From Methylocystis parvus OBBP (GTDB taxonomy: Bacteria > Pseudomonadota > Alphaproteobacteria > Rhizobiales > Beijerinckiaceae), in assembly GCF_027571405.1 (NCBI RefSeq), contig NZ_CP092968.1:2998001-3062000 (forward strand): DNA of 64,000 nucleotides. The letters run 5' to 3'. Below are positions 44,069 to 52,741 of this stretch, in pieces. The position numbers were made by a program, and so were the translations under genes. How positions within the stretch are numbered: the first letter of the stretch is position 1; every line of letters starts with the position of its first letter. Under the pieces are notes generated by a model that did not search any database, was not told the origin of the DNA, and saw only the letters and a list, made by a program, of their open reading frames with translations.

Positions 44069-45270
44069 GCGCCGGCCCTCAGGCCGCGCGCCGCGGCCGC
44101 CGCTTCGAGGAAGCCGCGCGTCGTCGCGATGAACATGGGCTCGTGCAGCAGAAAGGCGTCGTGGCCCTTGTCGGATTCGATCTCGACGAAGGAGACGGAC
44201 GCCCCGCCGGCGTTGAGCGCATGCACGATCGCGCGCGAATCGGAGGTCGGATAGAGCCAGTCCGAGGTGAAGGAAACGACGCAAAAGCGCGTCGTCGTGT
44301 CTTTGAACGCCCTTGCGAGCGATCCGCCGTAATCGGCGGCGAGATCGAAATAGTCGCAGGCGCGCGTCACGAAGAGATAGGAATTGGCGTCGAAACGCTC
44401 GACGAAAGCGACGCCCTGATAACGCAGGTAATTTTCGATCTGGAAGTCGGCGTCGAAGGAGAATGTCGGGGCCGAGCGGTCCTGCAGCTTGCGGCCGAAT
44501 TTGCGCTGGAGCGCAGCCTCGGAGAGATAGGTGATATGCGCCGACATGCGCGCCACGGCGAGGCCTTTTTCCGGGCGCACGCTTTGCTCCAGATAGCGTC
44601 CCGCGCGCCAGTCCGGATCGGCCATCACCGCCTGCCGGCCGACTTCGTTGAAGCCGATATTTTGCGCGGAATGTTTCGCCGCCGTCGCGATCGGCATGGC
44701 GGAGAAGACGCGTTCCGGATAGCTCGCCGCCCATTGCAGCACCTGCATGCCGCCCATGGAGCCGCCCGCGACGCAGAACAGCGTCTCGATCCCGAGATGA
44801 TCGACCAGCATGGCCTGGGCGCGCACCATGTCGCGGATGGTGACGACGGGAAAATCGAGGCCGTAGGGCTTTCCAGTCCCGGGATTGACCGAGGAGGGGC
44901 CTGTCGAGCCCATGCAGCCGCCGACGACATTGGAGCAGATCAGGAAATATTTGTCCGTGTCGAAGGGCTTGCCGGGGCCGACCATGGCGTCCCACCAGCC
45001 GGGCTTGCCGGTCACGGGATTGACGCCCGCCGCATACTGATCGCCCGTCAAAGCGTGGCAGAGCAGGATGGCGTTGGAGCGGTCGGCGTTCAGTTCGCCA
45101 TAGGTCTGGAAACCGATGGCGAGCGGCGCAATGCGGCCGCCGCCGTCGGTGACGAGCGCCTGCTCGACCGGGAACAAGGCTGACTCGCCATGGGGCCTGC
45201 CGCTCACGGCTGTGGTCTTGGCGCCGAACGCGTTCGACTCGGGCTGCGGCGCCTGCTGGGAATTGTTCAA
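44065..45270 (-). CDS. metX: Homoserine O-acetyltransferase (or succinyltransferase)
   Basis: MetX activates homoserine for methionine synthesis. It is an alpha/beta hydrolase with nucleophile Ser171 in [15 protein letters not shown] and the late acid/base region [12 protein letters not shown] and [23 protein letters not shown] and [16 protein letters not shown] are family blocks. The start is a TTG at 45270 with gagga upstream; no ATG is in frame above it. Whether acetyl- or succinyl-CoA is used cannot be told from what I see. Upstream lie two hairpins. Confidence 0.95.
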   Translation of the reverse strand: MNNSQQAPQPESNAFGAKTTAVSGRPHGESALFPVEQALVTDGGGRIAPLAIGFQTYGELNADRSNAILLCHALTGDQYAAGVNPVTGKPGWWDAMVGPGKPFDTDKYFLICSNVVGGCMGSTGPSSVNPGTGKPYGLDFPVVTIRDMVRAQAMLVDHLGIETLFCVAGGSMGGMQVLQWAASYPERVFSAMPIATAAKHSAQNIGFNEVGRQAVMADPDWRAGRYLEQSVRPEKGLAVARMSAHITYLSEAALQRKFGRKLQDRSAPTFSFDADFQIENYLRYQGVAFVERFDANSYLFVTRACDYFDLAADYGGSLARAFKDTTTRFCVVSFTSDWLYPTSDSRAIVHALNAGGASVSFVEIESDKGHDAFLLHEPMFIATTRGFLEAAAAARGLRAGA

Positions 45271-45290
45271 CCGATCCTCGCGTTCGATAT

Positions 45291-45343
45291 GCCGAACGAA
45301 TTGTTCGGCAACATCGAGAAGCGCGGCGGGCCTGTCAAGGCCC
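45291..45343. other. Two hairpins between bcsN and metX
   Basis: A 7-bp perfect stem (gccgaac-gaatt-gttcggc, 45291-45309) lies 20 bases upstream of the metX start, and a 6-bp stem (gggcct-gtca-aggccc, 45328-45343) just after the bcsN stop. Neither is followed by a T-run on the minus strand. They may separate the cellulose operon from metXW or shape metX translation. They do not match the SAM-II pattern. Confidence 0.4.
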
Positions 45344-45356
45344 GAAATACAGGTCT

Positions 45357-46544
45357 CTAATATGGCGTGATCGCGCGGGGCCCGCGCAGCGCTTGCGCCG
45401 GCAAGCCGTCAACGGCCGCGCCAAAGCCTGCGCCGCGGCTTGCGGGCGCGCTCGCCGCATATTGCGGGCTTCCGCCGCCGCCGTCGGAGACGGGGCCGAG
45501 GTAGCGCCGTCCGTCCGAGGGCGCGGATGGCGGAGGAGCCGCGGGCGCGGGGGCCGGCGCGTCGGGTTCGGCGGCCGGCGCGGCGGCTGGAGCGGCCTTG
45601 CGGGCGGCGCGACGGACGGCGCGTTTCCCAGGACGCGGCGCGGGGGCGATCTCCTCCGGTTCGCCGCCGCCGCCAAGGAGGCTCGATTCGAGCGAGTCGA
45701 CCGAGGCGGTGACGCGTCCGCCGCCAACCGGCGCGCCGGAGACGACGGGGCCAAGGCCGCCCGGGCCGGCGAGGCCGGCTTGGCCCTCAATGCCCTGGAT
45801 CGCCATATTGCGGCGCATCGAGTCCGCGATGCGAGCGAGATTTTGCTGGGAGACGCCGAGCTGTTCGTACCAGCCCGCGAGTTCGTCGGCGGTCACGCCG
45901 CGCCGGCACAGGCGCATGCGGATCGAGGCGGGCATGTCGCCATTGCTGAAGAAGCCGGACTTCTCCCCGCGCCCGCCCGCCGAGAAATTATCGACCCATT
46001 GCCAGACGAAGGCGCAGCGAAGGCCCCCGGCGCCCGCGCCGATGGCGAGGCCGTAGGGACCGAGCGCATTGACCATGGGCCGGTTGACGATGCGCATCGG
46101 CGTGCCCGGGAAGCGCGTGAGAATTTCCCGGCGAACGCTTTCCTGCGTCGGCTTGGCCATGACGAGTTCGCCGCGCCCGCCGGCGGCCGGAGTCGACTGA
46201 ACCTCGATGGAAAGATCGTTCCAGTCGCCGCCTTCCTTCGACTTGTCGAGCGACATGCTCTGGCGCCAGCCATTGAGATACTGCTTCTCGGTCACGCGTC
46301 CGTTGCGCACGGCCTGGGGCGGAAGCATGAGCACGGAGAAGCTCGCCGTATCGTCTTTCAGATCCGCCGAGGTGATCGGAGCGGAGAGCGTCTGGCCCGC
46401 GACGAATTGTCCGGTGACGGCGGCGTTGGGATCGGTCGCGAAGCTGCGCTCGGGCTGGCTCTGGCCGCAGCCGGCCAGACTCAGGCCGAAAGCCGCGCAG
46501 AGCGCGGCGGCGAAGAGAGGGCGCAGGCCGTTCGAGGAGGTCAT
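45357..46544 (-). CDS. bcsN: Cellulose biosynthesis lipoprotein BcsN
   Basis: The start [19 protein letters not shown] carries a lipobox (LAGC), so it is an outer-membrane or inner-membrane lipoprotein. Family blocks seen are [55 protein letters not shown] and [11 protein letters not shown], matching BcsN of alphaproteobacterial cellulose operons. The last 150 residues are Pro/Ala-rich and low complexity. Length 395. It follows bcsK by 1 base. Its exact role in cellulose export is not known. Confidence 0.88.
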   Translation of the reverse strand: MTSSNGLRPLFAAALCAAFGLSLAGCGQSQPERSFATDPNAAVTGQFVAGQTLSAPITSADLKDDTASFSVLMLPPQAVRNGRVTEKQYLNGWRQSMSLDKSKEGGDWNDLSIEVQSTPAAGGRGELVMAKPTQESVRREILTRFPGTPMRIVNRPMVNALGPYGLAIGAGAGGLRCAFVWQWVDNFSAGGRGEKSGFFSNGDMPASIRMRLCRRGVTADELAGWYEQLGVSQQNLARIADSMRRNMAIQGIEGQAGLAGPGGLGPVVSGAPVGGGRVTASVDSLESSLLGGGGEPEEIAPAPRPGKRAVRRAARKAAPAAAPAAEPDAPAPAPAAPPPSAPSDGRRYLGPVSDGGGGSPQYAASAPASRGAGFGAAVDGLPAQALRGPRAITPY

Positions 46545-46545
46545 C

Positions 46546-48849
46546 TCATCGGCTCATCGGTGGAGGATATTGGCCATAGGCGGAACCCCGCTGCGGCGTT
46601 GCGGGCGCGTAGCCGCCCAAATAATTTCCGGCCGAGCCCGCGCCGAAAGAGCGGCTCGGCGGCTGCTGGCCATAGCCCGCGACGGGCTGCTGGCCATAGG
46701 TCGCCGGCGGCGACCCGCCCGGCGGCAGGCCGCGCGCATTCGCCGGATTGCGCTGGTCGAAGACGGCGAGGCCGGCCTTGGCGGGATCGGCTTCCTGATC
46801 GGCCCAGATCGTGCCGGCCGGCGCGATCTGCTGCGAATATGGCGGCCAGCTCGCCGTCTCCTGCCCGTTCCAGCCCGGCAGCAGGCTGAAGCCGTATTGC
46901 TCGTAGGGCATGGGTCCGACGCCCGGCACGCGGCGGGCGACGAGCGGCGCGGGCTGGGTCGCCGGGTCTTTGCGATACGTCCCATCGACGGCGGCCGGGA
47001 AGCCCATTGCCGGCGCGCGCTGCGCCAGCAGGGCCAGGATCGGCGTCGCGCGGAAGCGGAGCGGATTGGCCATGTCCACCTGCGCCGGGAATTTGCCCCG
47101 GATCGCTTTCAACGTCGCCTGAATGCGCTTTTCCGCCTGGCCCGGCTGCAGGTCGAGCGGATAGGACGCGTTCTTCTGCGCCGCGTAATTCATGTCGAGC
47201 GGCGCGTAATTCGGCGGGGCGTTGGGAATCATGGCCGGGCCGGGCGCGATAAAGGCCGCGGTCCTCACGCCCGCGCCATGAAGCTTGTCCGCGCCCTTCT
47301 GATCGCAGGGCGACGGCGGATGGTAGTAATTGTCCGGGAAGAGAATCTCGACGACCTTGGCGAAGAGTCCGTCATAGCGGTTGGCGAGTTCGTAGAGGCC
47401 CTTCTCGTTCTTCAGGCGCTTGTTCGAAAGCGCGAGGCCGTAGACGGTCGCGTCCTTGGGGAACCATGCGACGGCGCGTTCGAACCAGAATTTGGCGACG
47501 TCCCACTGGCAACTGTTATAGGCGTACCAGGCGAGCGCCTGCGCGCCCTCGCCGGAACTCGCCTCCATCGTCACCTTGGCGTAGCGCGCCAGACGGTCGG
47601 CCTCGATGAAAGGCGGAATTTCGCGCGTCAGATCCGTCTCGAGCAGGTCAAGGAAAAGGATCATGTTGTTGGAGAGCGGCTCGTGCCAGGCATAGGCGAC
47701 TTCCTCCGCTTCGCGCTTCATGTTGAGCGCGCGCAGCGAATGCGCGAGGCCATGGGCGATCATGGCGTCGCCGTCGTTCTGGATGGCGAGCTTGAACCAT
47801 TCCAGCGCCGCGCCGAAATCGCGTCGCTTATAGTCGTACCACGCCACGAGGCCGATCTGATTCGCGTCCTTGCTGTTCTTGGCGTAGGCCTCGAATTTGG
47901 CCATGTCGGCCGGCGGCACTTCCTCGGTGCGCTCGTCATGCAGATAGGCGGCGATGCGGGCGCGGGTGATGTCGATCGAAATCTGCGCGAACTCGCCCGT
48001 TCCCTGGGACGCGCCCGGGACGGAGGCAAGCAAGGTTTCGACGTCGGCCATGCGGAGCGAGCCAAGCGCTTTCTGAATCGTGGCGACCCGGATCTGCGGG
48101 TCTTTCGTGGTCGTTAGAATGCGCTTGAACATGTTAACGGCGTCTTCATTCTGTCGCGCACGGGCGTAAGCCTCCGCAATCGTCCACAGCATGTCGACCT
48201 CGTCCTGCAGGTCGCTCGTATCCTCCTTTTTGAGATAGTCGACGAGATCGAGAATCTTGTCGGCTTTCCACAGCGCCGTGATCTTGAGCCGCAGCTCCTT
48301 GCGGCGCAGTTTGGTGGCGAGGTCCGCGGACGGCTTCCAGCCGGGGAACTCCCGCTCCTTCGCGTCGATCGCGGCCTTGAGGTCCTCGATCTTGTCGGCG
48401 GCGAAGAGCGCCCAGAACGGCTCCTCGTCGATCGCGTTCGACGCCGGCGCCTCATAGAGGTCCTGCGGCGGCTCGTAGCTCGGATAAAGCGCGTGCAGGC
48501 GCGTCAGTTCGGCGTTGACGCGCGCCGTCTGCCTCAGCGACGCATAATAGCGCAGGGCGAAGTCGTCGGGCGCGACGGGATCGCCAACCACCGGGATCAG
48601 CTGGCGCGGACGCGCCAATTTGGATTTCGGCTTGCCGTTGATCGCGGCCTGCGGGTCCCCCGGATCGCTGTCCTGCGGCTTGGCGTCCTGCTGCTTTTTG
48701 TCCGGCGCCTTGGCGGGGGCGGCTTTCGCGGCCTTTCCATCCGGGGCCTTCGCGTTCGCCGGCTTCGCGCCGGGAAGCGGCGCGGCGGCGCGCGCGGGCC
48801 CGCCGGCGGCGAGCGCCGCCAGAAGCGCGAAGAGGATGAGGCGGCTCAT
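46546..48849 (-). CDS. bcsK: TPR-type cellulose synthesis protein (BcsK-like)
   Basis: After a signal peptide (MSRLILFALLAALAAGGPARA) and a Pro/Lys-rich stretch, the protein is helical repeats of TPR type (for example FWALFAADKIEDLKAAIDAKEREF, LDLVDYLKKEDTSDLQDEVDMLWTIAEAYARARQNEDAVNMFKRIL, GLVAWYDYKRRDFGAALEWFKLAIQNDGDAMIAHGLAHSLRAL). The C-terminal 150 residues are Gly/Pro/Gln-rich. Position between bcsZ and bcsN matches the TPR gene of alphaproteobacterial cellulose operons. I chose the ATG at 48849, which overlaps the bcsZ stop by ATGA, rather than 48858. No outer-membrane barrel (BcsC) domain is seen, so the pore for export must be another protein. Confidence 0.82.
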   Translation of the reverse strand: MSRLILFALLAALAAGGPARAAAPLPGAKPANAKAPDGKAAKAAPAKAPDKKQQDAKPQDSDPGDPQAAINGKPKSKLARPRQLIPVVGDPVAPDDFALRYYASLRQTARVNAELTRLHALYPSYEPPQDLYEAPASNAIDEEPFWALFAADKIEDLKAAIDAKEREFPGWKPSADLATKLRRKELRLKITALWKADKILDLVDYLKKEDTSDLQDEVDMLWTIAEAYARARQNEDAVNMFKRILTTTKDPQIRVATIQKALGSLRMADVETLLASVPGASQGTGEFAQISIDITRARIAAYLHDERTEEVPPADMAKFEAYAKNSKDANQIGLVAWYDYKRRDFGAALEWFKLAIQNDGDAMIAHGLAHSLRALNMKREAEEVAYAWHEPLSNNMILFLDLLETDLTREIPPFIEADRLARYAKVTMEASSGEGAQALAWYAYNSCQWDVAKFWFERAVAWFPKDATVYGLALSNKRLKNEKGLYELANRYDGLFAKVVEILFPDNYYHPPSPCDQKGADKLHGAGVRTAAFIAPGPAMIPNAPPNYAPLDMNYAAQKNASYPLDLQPGQAEKRIQATLKAIRGKFPAQVDMANPLRFRATPILALLAQRAPAMGFPAAVDGTYRKDPATQPAPLVARRVPGVGPMPYEQYGFSLLPGWNGQETASWPPYSQQIAPAGTIWADQEADPAKAGLAVFDQRNPANARGLPPGGSPPATYGQQPVAGYGQQPPSRSFGAGSAGNYLGGYAPATPQRGSAYGQYPPPMSR

Positions 48850-50033
48850 CGCAGGCATGAGGCGTACCTCATTTGCATGGCGATGAGCGACAGCATCTGC
48901 AGCGTGGCGGGATAATAATTGTCGGAGGGCGACAGCATGAAGAGCTGTTGCGGCGCCTTGGCGCCCTCCACCACGCAGGCGGTGAGGGCGCCGATCGCGC
49001 CGATGCCGGCGTCGCCGAATTTGCCGACTTCGACGCCGTTCGTCACGTCGACGATGGACATGGAGCCGCGCGTCTTCCTGACGAGAGCCATGAAAGGCTC
49101 ATACTGCTCCCGCTCGCCGACGCCCGCCCAGGCCATATAGAGAGGAACGCGCACGGCGTTGTAGGAGAATTGCGCGGGAAAGCCGTCCGCGGGCTTGTAG
49201 GTCCAGTCTTTCAGCGACATCCAGTCGGGCGGCAGGGTTTCGCCCGCCGTGCGCGTGGCGTCGAGGAGGTTCAGCCCGGTTTGCGTCAGACCCGGCCAGT
49301 CGATTTCCGGCGCGACGAGCTTCAGCCGGGCGAAGGCGGGGAAGATGTAGTAGGACAGGTTGACGATCGGCCCGTCGGCGCGGTCGTTCTCGTGGAAGCC
49401 GGAGACGGCTGGCAGCAGGATCGCGCCCATCTTCGTCTTGAACAGCACCGTCTTGCGGGTGACTTCCACCGCGATGCGCCTGCCCGACGTGGTGTAGCTC
49501 ATGTCGTTCCAGAACTCGCCGGCTTCGGCGAGCGCCCAGGCCACGAGAAGGTCGCCGTCGGAGGCGTCATTCATGTCGGCCACGGCGGGACGCTTTCCCG
49601 GCTCCCAGCGCCAGGCGAGAATCGCGTCGTCGCGCACCATCAGATTGGCGCGCGTCCAGCCCCAGATGCGGTCGAAAGCCGGACGGTCATTGGCCGCCAC
49701 GGCGAGCAGCATGCCATAGCCCTGTCCCTCGCTATGGCTGATCATATTGTTGCCGGTGTCGATGACGCGTCCCTGGTCGGCGACGTAGCGCGCTTTATAG
49801 GCGGCCCACATGCCGGGGATCTTCAACGCGCCGCCGATCGGCAGGGCGCGCGCGTCGAGAATGAGGCGCGGCGGCTTTTTGGGGGCCTGTTCGGGCGCCG
49901 GCGCGTCCGGCGCCGCGGCGGGGTCGCCGGGCTGCTGCAAGGGCGCCTGCGCCGGCGCGGGCGTCTGCGCGAAGGCGGGAGCGGCGCAACTCGTCAGCAT
50001 GCACAGAAGGGCGACGCGGAGCGCGAAGCTCAT
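48846..50033 (-). CDS. bcsZ: Periplasmic endoglucanase BcsZ (glycoside hydrolase family 8)
   Basis: BcsZ cleaves beta-1,4-glucan in the periplasm and is needed for proper cellulose synthesis. A signal peptide (MSFALRVALLCMLTSCAAPAFAQ) is followed by a Pro/Ala linker and the GH8 domain: the catalytic-acid block MISHSEGQGYGMLLAV and the second acid block MNDASDGDLLVAWALAEAG. The rest, including WMSLKDWTYKPADGFPAQFSYNAVRVPLYMAW, fits BcsZ. The start at 50033 overlaps the bcsB stop by 4 bases. Length 395. Confidence 0.95.
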   Translation of the reverse strand: MSFALRVALLCMLTSCAAPAFAQTPAPAQAPLQQPGDPAAAPDAPAPEQAPKKPPRLILDARALPIGGALKIPGMWAAYKARYVADQGRVIDTGNNMISHSEGQGYGMLLAVAANDRPAFDRIWGWTRANLMVRDDAILAWRWEPGKRPAVADMNDASDGDLLVAWALAEAGEFWNDMSYTTSGRRIAVEVTRKTVLFKTKMGAILLPAVSGFHENDRADGPIVNLSYYIFPAFARLKLVAPEIDWPGLTQTGLNLLDATRTAGETLPPDWMSLKDWTYKPADGFPAQFSYNAVRVPLYMAWAGVGEREQYEPFMALVRKTRGSMSIVDVTNGVEVGKFGDAGIGAIGALTACVVEGAKAPQQLFMLSPSDNYYPATLQMLSLIAMQMRYASCLR

Positions 50034-52741
50034 GACGTCCTCCTGCCGACATTCTTGACGAAGATGCGCGTCGTGAAGGCGAGAACGAAGCCGATGGCGA
50101 GCGCCGCGCCGACATAATAGAGCGAATGCAGAGACAGCCAGCCGGCGGCGATCAGGCGCGCATTGCCGACCGAGAGCGGCTGCGTGATGACGAAATGCGT
50201 GTTCGAGACCGGTATGGCGTCGATCTTCGCCTTGGAGATGTCGAGCAGCGACACCTGGCCGGTGATCTGACGCGACACGCGCGGATCGACGAGGCAGGCG
50301 ACGGAGTCCGCCAGAGCGTCGGCGTTGGGCGCGGTGAGGACGGTCCAGACGTTTTCGTTGGAGCCGCCGAGAATGTTCTGGCCCAACGCAAGCGACGTCG
50401 CGGGCGACATTTCCGACGGAGACGTCCCGCGATCGAGGCCGCGGAACAGATGGCCGGCGTCGGTGAATTTCGCCTTGCCCCATTCGCCGATATAACGCGC
50501 CCAGTCGAAGAGCCAGCTCAGTCGATTCTCGTTGCGAAGCCGCGCATCCCATTCCTGGAAAAGGTCGGGCGCGTTTTCCTCTTCATCGCCCGTCGGGGCC
50601 GGTTCGGCGTCGTCCGCGGCCGGGTCTTCGCTATCGGTGGCGCCGACGGCGAGCCGGTCGATATTCCGCAGCATGGCCCGGAAGCCGCCGATCGATTGTG
50701 GCGGATGGCAGGCCATCGGGAAATTGTTTTGAAGGACGAGGCGATTGCGCGTCGCGGCGTCGACTCCGACGACGCCGTCGTCCTTTTCCGCGCCGCCGCG
50801 GCTTTCGACGCCGATCTTCTCGCGCCAGACGCGCGCGAGGTCGTCGACGGGCATATCGAGCTTTTTGAGAAGGTCGAGATCGAGCGCGTCGAAGGGCGCG
50901 ACGGCGAGCGTCGGACTCTTGGCCTTGAGCGGCGGCGTCTGCGTGATCTCGAAATCGATCGGCCGGCCGGCGACGACGGCGAGATGGGCGACGAAAGTCG
51001 CCGCGGCGCCGATCGTCTTGGGATCGAGGCGCGGCATGAAGAGCTTGGAGCGGCGCTGCGCGCCCGCGAAGGGGAAGCCGCCCGTGGCGGTCACGGCGAG
51101 GTCGGGCAGACGGCCGACGCGCGCGATGGGCGGAATTTCGATTTCCGTCGAGTCGAGGAAGAGGAAGCGGTTGGGCGCGTCCTTGGCGGCGAGCGTGTCG
51201 CAGCTCTCGTCGGAGGGCGTCGGCACATGCGCTTCGATCTCGATGCGGTTGAGGCCGGGACGCAGGAAGCCGAGCGGCACGGGCAGCGGATTGTCCTTGA
51301 AGACCTCGCCCGTCGATTTGAGCAGCGGCAGGCTGACCGCCGTGCGCTCGTTCACATACATGACGAGCTGCGCCTTCGAGGTGAGGCCCGGCGAATAGCC
51401 GCCCGCGACGCGCACCGTCGCGCGGCCATAATCCGCCGGATAGAAGTCCGACGGCATGATGATGTTGAAGGCGACGCGGAACAGCCTTCCGTCGAATTCC
51501 GAGCTTCTGACGCCGATGTCGCCGAGCCGGATGCGCTGGCCGCCTTCGACGCGATAGCCGGGGAAGGCTGCAGCGGCGCGCAGGCCCGCGGCCGCGCCCT
51601 TGGGTTTGGTCGCGACGAGAAACTGCTTGATCGCCTCATCGACCTGCTGCGCGTCGGCGCCCGTTACGACGATCGTGGTGCGGCGGCCCGGCCCCATAGG
51701 GAGAACGAAGGCGCGCGGCTTGGTGACGAGGCCCACCATTTGCGGGCCGGCGATCGCGGCGAGCTCCGCCGCCGTGCCGACCAGGAGATCGGCTCCGTAA
51801 AGGCCGCCCGCAAGCGCGCCCGCGTCGACGACGGGCTGCTCGAAGCGGCCGATGATCGAGATGAGCTGCACGACGCGCAGCATGCGCTCGACGTCGCGCG
51901 TCGTCGGATTCGCCGGCATGACCGCGCGCAAGGGCAGCGCGCCCTGCTCGTCGGCGGGCAGCGCGCCGAGATCCGAGATGGCGTCGATCGCCGCGTCGGC
52001 TTCGTCGAGGATAAGGCCGGTCTGCGTCGGATCGATCTGCGTCCAAAGCTCCTGCGTCGCTTCGAGCGAACAGTCGACGCGGTGGCGTTGCTCGGTGGTG
52101 ATGCGGACAGAATTGAAGCCCGGGCGCAACAGACCCGGCGGGATGTCGAAGACGACGGTCTTCACCGTCTGCACGGCGGTGATCGGCGTCGTCCCCACCG
52201 GCTGGTCGTTGATCGACAAAGTGAGGCGCGAAAATTCCGGCATCACCGAAACGGCGGAGAGATAGCCGAGCTGGAATTGCAGGCGGCGGCGCGCCTGCTT
52301 GTCGGTGATGTAGATCGGCCATTCCGAGGAGCCGATTTCTCCTGCGAGACGATAGCCCTGAATATTGTTGGCGAGATGCCGCAGCATGGTCGCGCGCGGC
52401 TTGAAGGAGGGACGCGCCGCGGAAGCGCCCTGGGGCGCCGGGGGGATTTGGACCGTCTGGGCCGGCATGGCGGGCGCGGCGGAAGGCCCCGGAAATTGCG
52501 GCGCCGGGGCGGGGCGTGCGGCGGCTGGAAATTGCGGCGCGGCCTGCGGCGCCGGCGTCGTATTCACCGGCGTGCGGTCGATCGTGACCGGCGGCCGGTC
52601 GATGCGCGAGACCTCGGAGGGCGCGGTGAGGAAGATCGCCTGCGCGAGCGCCTGCGACGCCAGCAGCGCAAAAGCGCCGAGGGTCGCGAAGGCGCGAAGG
52701 CGGCGCGGCGCGCGCGCATATGTCGGGAGCAGGCGCTTCAT
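50030..52741 (-). CDS. bcsB: Cellulose synthase regulatory subunit BcsB
   Basis: BcsB is the periplasmic partner of BcsA, with carbohydrate-binding domains and a C-terminal membrane anchor. The signal peptide (MKRLLPTYARAPRRLRAFATLGAFALLASQALA) is followed by a Pro/Ala-rich linker and domains with LQFQLGYLSAVSVMPEFSRLTLSINDQPVGT, FDIPPGLLRPGFNSVRI and VPLGFLRPGLNRIEIEAHVP. The anchor is YYVGAALAIGFVLAFTTRIFV near the end. The start at 52741 overlaps the bcsA stop by 4 bases. Length 903 is long but within the range. Confidence 0.93.
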   Translation of the reverse strand: MKRLLPTYARAPRRLRAFATLGAFALLASQALAQAIFLTAPSEVSRIDRPPVTIDRTPVNTTPAPQAAPQFPAAARPAPAPQFPGPSAAPAMPAQTVQIPPAPQGASAARPSFKPRATMLRHLANNIQGYRLAGEIGSSEWPIYITDKQARRRLQFQLGYLSAVSVMPEFSRLTLSINDQPVGTTPITAVQTVKTVVFDIPPGLLRPGFNSVRITTEQRHRVDCSLEATQELWTQIDPTQTGLILDEADAAIDAISDLGALPADEQGALPLRAVMPANPTTRDVERMLRVVQLISIIGRFEQPVVDAGALAGGLYGADLLVGTAAELAAIAGPQMVGLVTKPRAFVLPMGPGRRTTIVVTGADAQQVDEAIKQFLVATKPKGAAAGLRAAAAFPGYRVEGGQRIRLGDIGVRSSEFDGRLFRVAFNIIMPSDFYPADYGRATVRVAGGYSPGLTSKAQLVMYVNERTAVSLPLLKSTGEVFKDNPLPVPLGFLRPGLNRIEIEAHVPTPSDESCDTLAAKDAPNRFLFLDSTEIEIPPIARVGRLPDLAVTATGGFPFAGAQRRSKLFMPRLDPKTIGAAATFVAHLAVVAGRPIDFEITQTPPLKAKSPTLAVAPFDALDLDLLKKLDMPVDDLARVWREKIGVESRGGAEKDDGVVGVDAATRNRLVLQNNFPMACHPPQSIGGFRAMLRNIDRLAVGATDSEDPAADDAEPAPTGDEEENAPDLFQEWDARLRNENRLSWLFDWARYIGEWGKAKFTDAGHLFRGLDRGTSPSEMSPATSLALGQNILGGSNENVWTVLTAPNADALADSVACLVDPRVSRQITGQVSLLDISKAKIDAIPVSNTHFVITQPLSVGNARLIAAGWLSLHSLYYVGAALAIGFVLAFTTRIFVKNVGRRTS

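Noticed and set aside
45271..45356. SAM-II riboswitch upstream of metX
   Set aside because: The region is short and the two hairpins present do not show the SAM-II conserved bases or pseudoknot.
46207..48117. A 636-residue plus-strand frame across bcsN/bcsK
   Set aside because: Antisense shadow with Arg-rich composition; crosses two real genes on the other strand.
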